A DNA stretch of 64,000 nucleotides from Purpureocillium takamizusanense (GCF_022605165.1 NC_063068.1:3968001-4032000); one strand, 5' to 3'. Positions 12,973 to 24,579 are shown, counted from the stretch's first letter. Notes: generated by a model not told the origin, from the letters alone. A program made the numbers and translations.

Positions 12973-12973
<1 letters not shown>

Positions 12974-13004
<31 letters not shown>
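12974..13004. repeat. (CTG)n microsatellite
   Basis: About ten uninterrupted CTG units in gene-free DNA. Confidence 0.9.
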
Positions 13005-13005
<1 letters not shown>

Positions 13006-14465
13006 GACCGTCGACGACGACGCCCGTGTCACTACCGACACGCCCCCCTCCCCATCAGGCTGCTGGCGCTCGGTACGCCCCCCCACCCCCGGGCATCCCC
13101 TTGTGGCGCGCTGGTTGGCGTCCCAGCACCCTGGTCCCCGCGAAGGGCAGCCTGGAAAGCAGGCGGGGGGGGCCTTCTGAAAGGTGATGGATTCCTTTCC
13201 CCCCCTGGCGGGCTGGCGGGGCACCACCACGCGCCCCGCCCGTCGCGGCGCTTAGGTGCGTACCGCCCGCGAAATCGTCACGCACCATGTTCGCCGCGAC
13301 GTGGTGATTGGCCATGCGCGTCGACGCCCTAGCCTTCTTGTCGTTGCTTAAGCGCCGTGGTGTTTCTCTCTCCATCACTGCCGAGCGGCCAAGCCAATGT
13401 CGTCGTCCGCTGGAGGGCAGACTTTCTAGCTCAGAGTCAGAGTCAGAGTTAGAGCCAAGAGATGGAAGGGGACCTGCTGATGCCTGCGCCTTCGGGTGCT
13501 TCTGACGCGGGCTTCCATTGCTGACCGGGCAGTGCCACGAGGCAAAGGCAATGGAATGGTTGGACTGAGAGGTCCTCGGGGAGGCGAAGCAGAGAATCGG
13601 GCCCTGCCGTTCATGCCATGGGTCATGATTGCCCAGGACTTTGTTGACGTCGTCCAGCCCGGCAATCGACGGCTGGTTGACAGAGAACCGAGGCAAAGCA
13701 CCATGGAGCACACAACCGCTTTTGCTCATCCTTCCCCCCCGGTCAGGCAGGTCGTCTGGTCCCATTGTGATCACATCGCCAAGTCCTCCTTGCGGCAACG
13801 CTTGCCAGCGCCACCTGTTCCCGTCCTGCTTCCAGTGACGGACGATCCGCGTCCACTGACCGCACTAGGCAGCACATGGCACGGCACTCTCGTTCCCTCC
13901 TGCTCGACCGACCGTCACAAACTCGAAGGGGCGGGGGGGGCGAAGGAGACGAACCTGTGGCTTCTTCGTCGACGCACCAGGACGACTCGGGCCCCCGTTC
14001 CAACCGAACCGAGTCCACCCCCGGTCGCCTTGGACCTCACGAGGCGTTCACCACAAACAGTCCGTCTTATGCCGGCAACTGGCTCTTGCATCCTGGCACT
14101 CTCTCGTCACGGCGTTGCGGCCGCATGGCACCGACACCGCACCCTCAGCTTCTCTATCCGTTTAGGCACGAGCCCCCCCCGCCCCCTTTTCCCCATCCTC
14201 GCGCCTCCGTCGCATGGATGGGGGACTCGCGCGGGAGGGTCAGGACGGGGCTCGTTGCTACACTGAAGTGCGCAAGAAGAAACCGTCTTGGAAATGGCCT
14301 GTTGTGCGGCCCAGACGACGTGTGATGACACGGCAGTCGGTGCCTTGGGGCTATAACATGACGTTTATAGCGTATGAAGAGTACTATGTCCTGCAGTGAT
14401 TTGACCATCTCATCTCAGTCCCATGTCCCGGGAGATGTCACAGATGGGCCCGTAACCTCTTGGCG

Positions 14466-14480
14466 TAGTACTCCGTACTA
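14466..14480. other. TAGTAC-TCC-GTACTA hairpin
   Basis: A 6-bp stem with a 3-nt loop containing TACTCCGTA. It is a variant of the dispersed TACTTCGTA palindrome described in the findings. Confidence 0.7.
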
Positions 14481-15248
14481 TTCACCGACACGGATGGATG
14501 GAGTTGATTAGTACGTACCCCGGTCTCGACGCCGTGAAACGCGGGCCCATCTCATCTCCATGAGATTGTCGGGGCGTTTCATCTCGCGGAGCGGCCCCTT
14601 GTTACCAAAACGGGCTTCAAATCTCGCGTGTTCATGGCAAGGGCCCACTGATCCTGTTTCCGACCTGCCATCGAATCTTCTTCGACAGGTTCTAATTTTG
14701 GTGTCGAGAGCCGCCAAGTCGTGCGTGTATTTGTCGACCAGGCAGAGAGAGAGGTGTCAGCTCCCACGACCCCGTCGGCATTCAGGCGGGTGTTGCAATT
14801 CGCGAGACGGGGAGACCATCTCTCAGTCGTGCGTGGCATGTTCTCTTTTTCTTTTCTTTTCCCCTATTGCAACCTGGTCCGTCTGGACTGGACAAGGCCA
14901 GGGATCTCGGTCAAATCTCCCTTTGTGCTCCGGATCGCAGTTGCAGCAGTGTGAAATTATCGGGCGCTTCCAAACCTTGCCGTGGCAATATCGATACGAA
15001 TCAGGCCGCCCCGGGACGCAGGATGCAGCGACCGCTGCAGAACGCTACTGCATTCTCTCCGTGAAGCGCACTTGTAAACTCGTCGGTCCAAAGCAACTCG
15101 TATGCGAGGTCCACACCACATGCGACGCGGCATCCTCCGTCGAACGGCTCCGCAGCGACACAGCCTCTCCAGCTCGGCGGGGGGGGTCAGACGGGCTCGC
15201 CGAGCACGCTGCAGCTTTCCCAAGAGACCGATATGAGCAAGGAATTCG

Positions 15249-17927
15249 CTAAACCACATCTCTCACCTCCTTGGCGACAGCATTGCAGAGCGCAACCTTG
15301 ACCCCGGCGCCCGTGAGAACGTGGATCCAAAGTCGCTGAGTGTCACTCAGCCGGTCATTGGCGCTCTTCACCTCGGCGAACATGACTTCGCCCCTCGGCG
15401 CCCCCGGTGCTGTATCGCGTAATAAGCTCTTCCCGCGCGAGAGTCGCGGCGTACTCTCGCCGCCATGGTTGTCGATGGCGCGGCCGTCTGCAGGTCGCCA
15501 GAGGAGCAGATCCGGCACGCCCCCGCCGCGGTGCTTGTACTCCTGCGCCATGACCTTGCAGATGGCCGCCAGGGCGCTCCCTTCAAAGCACCGCACAAGC
15601 TCAGCCATGTCCTCCACGGCAAAGTCCCAATTGAGGCCTACTGTCGCTGTTCTCTTCTCGTGCTCCCTCTCCCACACGTCGCGCAGTAGACGCTCGCCCT
15701 CTCCGTTGGCGATCTCGACAAGGCGGTGGTTGATTTCTGACGCTCGCGCGGGGAAGAACGCGTCCGTGTGTAGATCGAGCGGGCATGTCTGATATGCTGT
15801 CTGGAACACGTTCGGTATGTAGAGGAATAGTATGTCGTAGAAGAGATACGCGAAGAGAGTGCGAATAATGCCCCCCTCGGCGTGGTAGCCCTTCCAGCCT
15901 TCAGCTCGGAAGTGGCTCAGGCACATGTCCTCCACGCTGCATTCACCGTCGGTATCGAGCTCGTCCAGCCAAATCGTTTTGGTCGACGCGGCGAGAGCCC
16001 CCGGTTTCGGGGCCACGTCTCGCTTCAGCTGGATGCCCTCGACGGTGATGTCTATGGGCTCTGCGAGGCGAACATGGCCAAAGTCGTGTTGCAGTCGCCT
16101 CGGTATGTGTAGCTTCTTCTCCAGTTTGACCAGGCGCTTTTGTAGGTCATAGTGATGTATAAGGTGACAGTCGGGGTCTTGTAAACCAGCTTCGCATGTG
16201 GCGACCGCTATGTGTTTCCAATGCCTCTTCAAATGATCTGCGCTCTTCGATGCGCCGTTGTCGTCGAGCTGTGCCATGTAGTGCTCCTCTAAGAGAGCCT
16301 TGCGCTGATACCAAGCCCCACGTCGGGCAAGGTGAAAGAGCCTTTGGTCGAGCAACTCGTTGAGCAATTCATACTCTCGAGTATGTTCCTTCCGTCGACC
16401 CAGCACGTACATGGCCTTGAGAATAATTCTTGTGTACGAGTGAGCCGGGTTGAACCTACGAAGGTACGCACCCTCGCCCATCTCGTACACAGTCCTTTCT
16501 TTATCGTGCTCCTCGACGACATATGCCTGCCACCGAGGGTACACCTTGTCGAATATGTCGATGATTCTCTGAAAGCCAGCCTCGGTTGGGGGCCCGTTAA
16601 ACTCTAATATGTTATCCACTTCGGCTTCTAGTCGTATTGCAGCCTCAAACTCCAGAAGATGATCTCGTGAAGCAAAGATGGTTGAGGTCCGGCAGACAAT
16701 ATACTCCGGAAAGTTTCTCCTCGCAATTTTGGCCAGGATGATGGTCGTGAGAGACTTCTCTGTCCACTCCGTCGACCGATAGAAAACGAGGTGGACTCGC
16801 TCGAAAAGCTTGAACACGAGAGGGGATAGGCGAATGCACGGACCGAGAATATCTAGAATCTTGTTCAGGAAGTGCTGTTCACGGTTCGAGTCCTCTCTGC
16901 GAACCTGTTTCCGGTCTAGAGCCTTGACGCTGTCCGAGTCCTCAGAGGCGTTCGAGTCGCCGCTGGTATGCCTGTTAAGTCCCAGGGACATCAATCCGGC
17001 TTGATTCTGGCTCATCCGGCAGAGGCCCTTGATGAAATCGGCCTTGTTGTGACCCTGCACCTTTGCGCTTTTCGCGAGTGCTTTCAACTCATCGAGATAG
17101 AGCAAAGAGGCGGCTTCTTCAACCGATGTCAGCTGCTCTTGAGAGGAATCCGCAAATGTGTATGTCTCCCCTAAGCTGAAGTCCTCAAGATCGAGCCCGG
17201 GTATCAGGTCGTGAGCATCTGTAGCGTCGCTTTGTGGTAGCATTCTGGGATTCTGAAGTGACTCTATGGCCGTCTCCGGGTCAGAGACGTCTGCATAATA
17301 GCCCAGGCGGCTGGTCCGATGCCAAGCTGCAGTTTTGCGCAGAAACAGGCGTACGTATCTTCCAACACATCAGCAACGGAGGTCTTCAAATGAGATATCT
17401 GCGGCTTCTTACAGATACTGAGCCTCGTAGCCAAGCGTCTTCCATTGACTGAACACTGCCAACTCCTTGCTGTCAAACAGCTGTGACTCCTCCTCGAGTA
17501 CGGTATCGAGAGCCAGATTGAAGGCATCGACGTATATTGAGCTGCGTCCCTTGATCCAGAGAGGCCGGGTCGTACCGATAGCCTCATCGGCCTCTGCGCC
17601 GCTGCTCATCTGGGAAGACTTGAGGAGTTCATATTCCTCGATTGCGGTGTCGTCGGTTTCTGTCGGTGGCAGGACGTTCTCCACGTCAGTTGCCCGCGAG
17701 TTCCTCGCAAACTCGTCATCACCGCCAAGTTCTTCTCTGACCTCGGCTTGCGCCCTCGTGTCCTCTTCCGTGGAAAATTCACCGGACCCCTCTGATGCCG
17801 AGTCCTTGATTTCATCCCGTCTCTTCTGCCGCTTCGCAGGACGATCCAGACACGATTCGCCGCTTGCGACGGGCACATTTCCCTTCTCCTTTTCGACGCC
17901 CGGGAGCCTCCTCACAAAGGCATCCAT
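15249..17927 (-). CDS. FAN1: Fanconi-associated nuclease 1 (FAN1) homologue
   Basis: Structure-selective nuclease of interstrand crosslink repair (5' flap endonuclease/5'-3' exonuclease), nuclear. Exons on the minus strand are 17927-17413 and 17358-15249, separated by a 54-nt intron (17412-17359, donor GTAAGA). The junction restores EAQYL/YVRLFLRKTAAWHR, typical of fungal FAN1. The protein is 874 residues. MDAFVRRLPG at 17927 is the first ATG; the in-frame codon at 18071 is GTG. Residues 40-110 are acidic and disordered, the middle is helical and TPR-like, and the C-terminus is a VRR-NUC domain. Catalytic candidates are D788 (in GGGVPDLLLWR), E834 and K836 (in MFAEVKSANDRLSDTQRLW). I see no UBZ zinc finger at the N-terminus. 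The spacing between D788 and E834 is unusually long (see findings). It is divergent from Sdc1, with 255 bp between start codons. Confidence 0.94.
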
Positions 17928-18182
17928 TGCTGCTCTCCATATAGGCAAGCAGTTCCGAACGTGCAGTGGAGGCGAGCACGAGGGTGTGATGTGCGCTGGA
18001 GACGCGAGCCAACGCTGGAACTCCAACGCGAAGTCAGCTGACCGCGTTAAAGCGCCTTCCACCACTTCCACGCTTCGCGCAGGGCCGCCCGAACTTCATC
18101 CGACACGTCGAGAACGACTGCCAGTCGCACTTTCCCTCGGCAAGCGGTATCAGACTTTCCTCGTCAAGGCACTGATATCGCA

Positions 18183-18777
18183 ATGGCGGACGAGTCGGCA
18201 AAGACAGAACACGCCAGCGAAGCGGCGCAGGCTCCCGCGACCAGCGACGCGACCGGCTCTGGCACCCCAGCGCCTCAGACGCAGCCTGCAGCGCCCGCCG
18301 ACACGCAGACCCCCCAAAAGGATATTGTCATGTCCGACGCGCCAATTGATCAAGCTGCGGTACGGCCATGAACCTTCGCCTCGGTCAAGACTCCAAAGCA
18401 AGTCTTGCCTACTTAAACAACCTGCTGATGGCCCGCAAACAGTCCCCAGCTCCAGCAGCAGTTGCGCCCAGCCCAGCCGCAGCAAGGACGGGAACTCCTG
18501 CGCAAGGCTCGCGGGCGCCCTCGGTTCATCCAGAAGCAGGTGTTACCATGCCTTCAGAAGCCGCACCGCACGGCGATCCGACTCGACGTTATTTCAACAG
18601 TAAGGTGACTGGGGTACTGCTCGAGGGTATGAAGCAGTTGGCGAAGGACCAGTACGTACGCTCGCACGCCAGGCCAGCATGTTTCCCTCGCTCACAGCTC
18701 GCAGACCCCCTGATCCTCTACGGGTACTAGGCGAATACCTTATTCAGAGGTCCAAGGAACTTGAGGGGACGAGCTAG
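18183..18777 (+). CDS. sdc1: COMPASS complex subunit Sdc1 / Dpy-30 domain protein
   Basis: Small subunit of the Set1/COMPASS histone H3K4 methyltransferase; its Dpy-30 helices dimerise and bind the Bre2/Ash2 partner. Three exons, 18183-18359, 18443-18651 and 18705-18777, give 152 residues. The introns are 83 and 53 nt (donors GTACGG and GTACGT; acceptors AACAG and CGCAG). Residues 1-100 are Ala/Pro/Ser/Thr-rich and disordered, as in fungal Sdc1 proteins. The Dpy-30 motif spans about 108-150: RRYFNSKVTGVLLEGMKQLA, then KDQ, then PPDPLRVLGEYLIQRSKELE. It shares a 255-bp promoter with FAN1 and converges on RPS13. Confidence 0.94.
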
Positions 18778-19091
18778 TGCATTTATACGTGCAAGGGTGG
18801 AGGGCACATCGGTTGCATGAGCGGGCGTTACAGGATGGGATAAACGGAAAAAGCTCCAGAGATACCCCTCCGGCAGCAACAAGAGAGCAACGAGAGTAAC
18901 GGGACACTTTGATTGTAGCCAGGGGCCTTCAATTATGGGCCTGTGGACTACTTCTCGGCCTTGCAGACCATGGAAACACGCATCATGCTTCTCTAAATGC
19001 AGGTTTTCCGTAAAAGTTTCCCCCAACTCCGAGACCAGGGTTTTCACCGCTCTCCTCCGGGTGCAGCATTCCTTCTCCAATTGTTCGCCCT
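18778..19091. other. Convergent 3' ends of sdc1 and rps13
   Basis: A 314-bp spacer between the stop codons of two convergent genes. It should hold both 3' UTRs and polyadenylation sites, but I see no clear AATAAA on either strand. No other feature was found. Confidence 0.6.
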
Positions 19092-19808
19092 TTATGCGAC
19101 AATGGTGCTGGCGGTGGCCGACTCGTACTTCCAGGTAGGGGGCAGCACGCCGACGGTCTTGTAGTAGCGGGCGAGACGGTGGATGCGGGACTCGATGAGA
19201 ATGAGGCGGAACTTGGAGTCCTTGTCCTTGCGGTTGCGCTCGAGGTGCTTGCGGACAGCGACAGCCTAACGCGGCAGATGTTAGATCGAACTCTCTGCCA
19301 CAGACGTGGCCCATCCGAGTGCAATTGACAATCTTCATACCTTCTTGATCAACATGTACAGATCCTCAGGGAGCTCGGGAGCAAGGCCTGTTCAAAGTCT
19401 CTCTGTCAGTCTTAACCGTACAGAGGCATTGGAGATGGGATCCCCATGGAATTGTATATTCTCCACGTCTGTTGTTTCTTCGATTCAGGGTACCGTACCG
19501 TTCGACTTGAGGATTCGGAGAATGCGGTTGCCTGTGATTTGATGGTCAGCCCAGGTACGTCTCGCACCTCCCCCATCGCCTCCTCCTATTCCAGGGATAT
19601 CCATACCAGTCACAATCTTGACCTGGGCAACGCCGTGGGAGTCTCGCAGGATAACGCCAATCTGCGAAGGAGTAGCGCCCTTCCTGGCGAGCTTGCAGAT
19701 CTGCTCGACGACCTGCTCAGGGGTGGTCTTCAGCCACGCCGGCGCGGAGCGCGAATAGGGGAGCGCGGAGGCAGAAATGCCCTTTCCCTTGCTGTGAAGA
19801 CGGCCCAT
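19092..19808 (-). CDS. rps13: 40S ribosomal protein S13 (uS15)
   Basis: Core protein of the small cytosolic ribosomal subunit. Exons on the minus strand are 19808-19607, 19531-19499, 19387-19341 and 19265-19092, with introns of 75, 111 and 75 nt. They join into exactly 151 residues, the usual length of eukaryotic S13. It starts [20 protein letters not shown] and ends [15 protein letters not shown]. Exons 2 (33 nt, [10 protein letters not shown]) and 3 (47 nt, [15 protein letters not shown]) are very small, which makes this gene easy to misannotate. All junctions restore near-invariant residues. A probable additional intron lies in the 5' UTR. Expression is likely high and tied to ribosome biogenesis. 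Confidence 0.98.
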
Positions 19809-20681
19809 GTTGTCGGTGCTGTGGTGGTGCTGAGGGTGAGAAGTTGCTGTAGCGTCGCTCGGTCGCAAAGTTGCAAGATCTCGTTGGGGTTGTGTGGAGC
19901 TGGAAATTTTCGCTTAGTTAGGGCAGAGGGATGAACTGGTGCGCACGCAGTCTTGCGGAGCCCCACGTACTTGGTCTTCACGTGATAAGTCACGCTTTTT
20001 AGCGCCGCGCCCCAACCAAGTTCATGGCCCAAATTCGAGAACCACGGCGCGGCCTTCTTTTCCCTTCCCTCAGACGCGCGCCTGCCACACACAGCTTGTC
20101 CGTTGCGGCCACCGACCACTCGGGCGCGGGCCGGGCAGTGTAGCGCTGCCCGGCTTTGTCACAGTTTCGAGGTAAGTTCGCAACTTGTTCTCTCATTTAC
20201 ACCTCCCCAACCAGCATCTACAATGATGATAAAGCACATTTACTTTTATTTCTGGTACCTCTTATGCTAGGGCTCTCGGGCTCGATGAATGAACTGGACT
20301 TCTGATCACCAATTGCACCTGATCTCATTTGACTTTCTGGCTCATCCCATCGAAAGTCACTGGCTGACATGTCAAAGGAAACAGATTTTGCGTCGAGGGT
20401 ATTTTAGGCAATCGACACAAGATGTATTAGAGCTGGACATTCCTAGATATCCGCCAAATGCCATCCATCTGCCGATTTCCGTCCAAGCATCGCCCGTGAC
20501 ATGTGCGAAGCAACTCGCACGATACCATCCCCGCCTTACGTTTTGTTTTACATGTGGTTGATTGTCAGACAAAGAAGAGGCCACCGACTCCCCATCGTTG
20601 GTTGCCTTCTGGCCCATACCCAAGCCGTCTCGCGCTCCATTTGCCCCACGAAATTGTGTCATGGGAATGCTCGTCAGCATC
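19809..20681. promoter_or_regulatory. rps13 promoter/5' UTR and U2AF 3' end
   Basis: This holds the 5' region of RPS13 and the 3' UTR of the upstream U2AF gene, both on the minus strand. The first ~160 nt upstream of the rps13 ATG are C/A-rich on the coding strand. A CCCTAACTAAG element (minus strand, about 19912-19922) resembles both a telobox/Tbf1-type site and a splice branch point. No other gene is seen. Confidence 0.5.
19900..19970 (-). other. Probable 5' UTR intron of rps13
   Basis: On the coding strand a 71-nt segment starts GTACGT, contains CTAACTAAG 20 nt before its end, and ends TTTCCAG. These are strong donor, branch and acceptor signals, placed 91 nt upstream of the start codon. 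Leader introns are common in fungal ribosomal protein genes. It could only be confirmed with transcript data. Confidence 0.5.
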
Positions 20682-22689
20682 CTACCAAGCACCAACATCA
20701 AAATTCTCCTATGGTGATTGTCAGCTTCGTGAACGATCGCGCGGGGTTTCATGGGTGAGTATACCTCAGGGAAATAGGTCGTGACGACGGTTCTGTCGGC
20801 GAACTTCCGTCCAGCCAAAGCATTCAGCGCTTCATTGGCAGACTCGGCCGTCTCAAACTTGACAAAAATCTTGCCGACGCCAGCAGACTGTCGGCTACCA
20901 CCAGAAGGTCGGGGAGCCTTGAGCTCCAGTACCTTGCCAAACTTCGCACACTCGTCGCGAATATCATCGCAAATTTCTGCAACGTGTTAGTGGGTATATT
21001 CGCACACGTAGAATCGACATGTCTGGCTTACCTTCGTATTCGTCATCGTCCATGAGCTCCTCCGGAGTGACCATGTTCAGCATCTGAACGACGCGGCCCT
21101 TATTGGTCTCATTTGCAGACTGAGACGCGAGGCCACTGATGGCCGTGATGCCAACATCGAAGTTGGCGACCTGGGTGGAGCCTGAGCTAGCCTTCATCAC
21201 CTTTAGCTTCTTACCTCCGACATCCATGCCGTTGAGAGTGTTGAGAGCAGGCTCGGTTGCCGTTGCCGGGTCGAGGTATTCGACAAATGCGATTCCCTAT
21301 CTTGATCAGTTGACATGTCAAATTGCCGGTAATGAGCAAGGCGAACTCACTCTAGACTCTTGTGTATTTCGGTCTTTGACGAGGGCAAATGCCTTGGGCT
21401 TTCCGAAGGCGGCGAGCAACTCGATAACTTGGTCGTCGGTAAGGAACGAAGGAATGTTTGTGACGCTCAGCTTGTTCAGCGTATCGGGTACATGGCTGGA
21501 AACAACATCCGGATCATGGGCGACTTCCTCTGGGACGGCGGCCATAACGTAGTCTTGGGGTCGTCTTATGACCAGGCCGGCTGGCTCTGTCGAGCCGTTC
21601 ATGGCGTCATCTGCCTCCATCGAGATCCCATCAAAGGCAAGCGCAACAGTGGCGTCGGAGGAATCCTTGAACTCCAAAACAGCAAATTTTCCTGAGCTGG
21701 AAAGTTGGCAGCCAACGCAAGGATCATGGTTTTCCACGACATTCAGCCCGTTCATCTGAAGATTGAAGAAGGAAGTGAGACCTTCCTCGGTCGTCGTGGG
21801 CGCAAAGTTGGAAACGACGAGGCGCTTGGATTGGCGGGAGTTGCTTGCTTTCAGGCCAGCACTGGTTACCTGACTTCCAGGCTGGTTCATCATGGCCTGG
21901 AGCTTGGAGGGGTCCATGGGTTGTTGCCGGGGCGCGCCGGGCAGTGGGAACATGCCGGATAGCTTGGCTTGCTCGGCCGTAACCATCTCATATCCAGGCG
22001 GCTTGATGTCCCACTGGGTCAGGCGTCTCTTGCGCTCCAGAATAGGTATGACGTCGGTCAAGTCAGGCGTTGGTTCCCGCTTGACGGGGGGGGTGATGCT
22101 GCGCCGGGGCTCGTTTCGGCCGAATGCACCGTCATCACGTCGGGGCTCACGCCCAGCACCTCTCCGACGGTCGTCAAATGGGTCTCGGTCTCGTCGAGGG
22201 TGTCTGTCGTCGTCATCGCGTCGCGCATCGCGGCGAGAGGAACCACGATCGCGGTCCCATTCGCGGTCTCCTCGGCGGTCACGACCAGAGTAGCGGTCCT
22301 CTCGCTCGCGATCGCGGTGGCTTCGGCTCGACGAATAGGCGTCTGCATCCGCATCGCCGCGGCGATGTCCGCGATGGTCGGGAGATCGCGAGCGTCTACG
22401 GTCGCGGTTTCGGTCACGTTCCCTATCACGGTCACGTTCCCTGTCGCGGTCCCGTTCGCGGTCACGGTCACGAGGGCGATCGCGCCTATCGTCTCGGTCT
22501 CCGCGGGGCTGGCTAAGGGTCAGATCGGGGGAGGGAGTTATGTCGACGGTCATCAGAAGGGAACGAACAGGATAATCTCTGCCTCTCCGCCCGTCTTTGG
22601 GGAAAAAGCGACGTTAGCCATATTCATCAACGCGGCAGGACGGGTTCAGCTCCAAACATACCTCGGGACGAGTAGCTATCGCCGTTCAT
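20682..22689 (-). CDS. U2AF2: Splicing factor U2AF large subunit (U2AF65/Prp2 type)
   Basis: Binds the polypyrimidine tract and recruits U2 snRNP in the nucleus. Exons on the minus strand are 22689-22662, 22594-21351, 21296-21032, 20976-20765 and 20708-20682, giving 591 residues. The first exon has 28 nt (MNGDSYSSR) and joins to DGRRGRDYP. The last encodes ENFDVGAW and the stop. Introns are 67, 54, 55 and 56 nt. Domains: an N-terminal Arg-Asp/Arg-Glu repeat region (about 40-165); an ULM for the small U2AF subunit around W204 (RLTQWDIKPPGYE); RRM1 at about 266-345 (KRLVVSNF); RRM2 at about 384-462 (KLSVTNI, RGIAFVEY); and a C-terminal UHM ending near 591 with its RxF signature in GRKF. It is divergent from OGG1. 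A later in-frame ATG at 22553 is a less likely start because it lacks the conserved MNGDSYSSRDG N-terminus. Confidence 0.96.
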
Positions 22690-23129
22690 GATTCGCGATG
22701 CCTTGCCCGGATGGCAAGAGGTCGATCAGGCACTGCGCGTTGATGGAAACCAAGGGCGGCCGGCGATGCGAGCGATGAAGTGACATGGGAGGTTTCAGGC
22801 CACAGGCATTTCGCAGCTTGCGGACGAGGCTGGAGCTTTTTGCAGCGACTGCCACTAGTCCGCTTCGGGCGTGGCCTGTCAAACAGGTGCCCCGGTGCAG
22901 GCGCGGTTGGAGCCTGTTCCTGCGGCTCGCACTAACGAATGGGTACGTACCGCCAAGTGGTCATTCAGAGGCGGACGACCGACCAGGGGCGGCCCCGGAG
23001 ATCCAGCAAAGACTCCATCGGCAGTTGGCTCATTGACCATTTTCCGCGTCGTCCCAAGGCAAGGGCAAGGGCATTCCATGAATCTTGTGCCTTTGATAAT
23101 ACAGCCATTGAGCCTTGGGGGACCATCAA
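22690..23129. promoter_or_regulatory. Divergent U2AF2-OGG1 promoter region
   Basis: 440 bp between two divergently oriented start codons. I recognise no specific operator. Confidence 0.55.
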
Positions 23130-24469
23130 ATGGCCATGGGGACACCCATCAAGCGGGTTTCCGAATGGCGCAAGCTGCCTGTTAGCCTCACGGAACTCAG
23201 CATCGACACGACTCTCCGCTGCGGACAGTCCTTCCGGTGGCGCAAGATTAACGATGAATGGTTCGTGCTCTTACGTTCTCGCCATCACACCACGTTCTCA
23301 CAAGATTCAGGATATGCACACTGCACGGGCGGATCCTCGCTTTGAAGCAGGACCCGCTTCACCTTCATTACAAAGTGACCTGGCCAGACGCATCGCCATC
23401 ATTGCAGCGTATCATCCCGGCATCGCGAGGCTCGGATGGTAACGATGATACTGAAGATCTTCTTCGGCGATACTTCAGCCTGGACTTGGACCTTGGTGCT
23501 CTGTACAGACAGTGGTCAGATGCAGATCCAAATTTCTGCAAAAAGGCCCCTGAGTTCACTGGCGTGCGCATTCTCAGTCAAGACGCCTGGGAGGCGTTGA
23601 TTTGCTTCATTTGCAGCAGTAACAACAACATTAGCCGAATATCTCAGATGGTGTGTAGCTTGCATCCGAACTGACGCTGCGTTCCATGTCAACTGACAAT
23701 GGGATAGGTCCACAAACTTTGCAGTAATTATGGTCCATACATCGGCAAGGTTGACGATGAGGCTCTGCACGATTTTCCTAGCCCTGATGCCTTGACAGGG
23801 AAGCAAGTTGAGTCCCAGTTGAGAGAGCTGGGTTTTGGTTACCGAGCGAAGTACATTGCAGAGACTGCGAGGGTTGTCGCCCGAGAAAAGCCGCTTCATT
23901 GGCTGGAATCGCTTCGGAACCCTGACCACCAAGGTCCCAGTGACTGGATGGGCAAGGAAGCCCGGAAGGCGACGTACAAGGAGGCCCATGAGGAGCTCCT
24001 GTCTCTGACCGGAGTTGGTCCGAAGGTCGCAGACTGCGCTTGTCTCATGGGTCTAGGATGGGGCGAGTCCGTTCCCGTCGATACTCACGTGTGGCAAATT
24101 GCACAGCGGGACTATAAGTTCGGCAAGGCAAAGTCGAAAACATTTAACAAGGTCATGTACGATGCTGTCGGCGACCACTTTAGGGACATTTGGGGCAAAT
24201 ACGCTGGCTGGGCACATTCGGTGCTCTTCACCGCAGATCTTCGCGAGTTTTCTAAGCAAGCGGTCAAGGAGGAGGAGAAGGAGGGCAGTCTGATGATGGT
24301 AACGACCGAATCAACGCTGATGAATTCCGAGGAACTGCGTGGCACGCGCAAGAGGCGCGCAACAACCAAGGTTGAGGTGAAGACGGAGGTCCAGACCGTG
24401 GGCGCCGAGCACGGGCTAGCGACAGAGGGAGTAGCAGCAAAGCGAAGGAAGACCAGACGTACCCACTGA
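23130..24469 (+). CDS. OGG1: 8-oxoguanine DNA glycosylase/AP lyase OGG1
   Basis: Base-excision repair enzyme that removes 8-oxoguanine opposite cytosine; bifunctional glycosylase/beta-lyase. Exons 23130-23260, 23311-23650 and 23708-24469 give 410 residues. The first intron (50 nt) has the weaker donor GTTCGT and joins INDEW/ICTLHGRIL. The second is 57 nt and joins ISQM/VHKLCSNYGPYIGK. N-terminal TBP-like OGG_N domain: LRCGQSFRW. The helix-hairpin-helix LLSLTGVGPKVADC contains catalytic K263. VPVDTHVWQIAQRDY contains D282. The 19-residue spacing equals human K249/D268. The C-terminus is long and basic (GTRKRRATTK and AAKRRKTRRTH), probably nuclear-localising. The start could be 23130 or 23136; I took the first ATG. 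Confidence 0.96.
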
Positions 24470-24579
24470 GTCAGGCATACGTTTCGATCCTCAACGGGCC
24501 CCCTTTGCTCCTATTCGTGTTTCCGCGCGCAATGTTCAAAACGTCCCTACTCGTTACACGACGCAGCATTGTGGTTCAT

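Larger units (their letters stand above)
10812..15248. other. Gene-free region between hypothetical protein and FAN1
   Basis: No gene is supported. The longest frames, one minus-strand at 13055-13798 and one plus-strand at 13496-14266, overlap each other antiparallel, begin without ATG and show no domain. Features seen are a CT run near 11866-11878, TACTTTGTA at 12298-12306, a (CTG)n tract at 12974-13004, homopolymer C tracts and a GTAC-stem hairpin at 14466-14480. Convergent 3' ends of the genes on either side fall into the edges. Confidence 0.5.

Noticed and set aside
13055..14266. Two ~250-residue open frames on opposite strands
   Set aside because: They overlap antiparallel, start without ATG, contain low-complexity Ser/Arg/Pro sequence and match no family. 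Typical GC-rich shadow frames.
17927..18071. N-terminal extension of FAN1 to 18071
   Set aside because: The codon at 18071 is GTG. MDAFVRRLPG at 17927 is the first ATG and fits the fungal family N-terminus.
22553..22553. In-frame ATG at 22553 as the U2AF start
   Set aside because: A 28-nt upstream exon encoding MNGDSYSSR joins by good splice signals to DGRRGRDYP and better matches fungal U2AF proteins.
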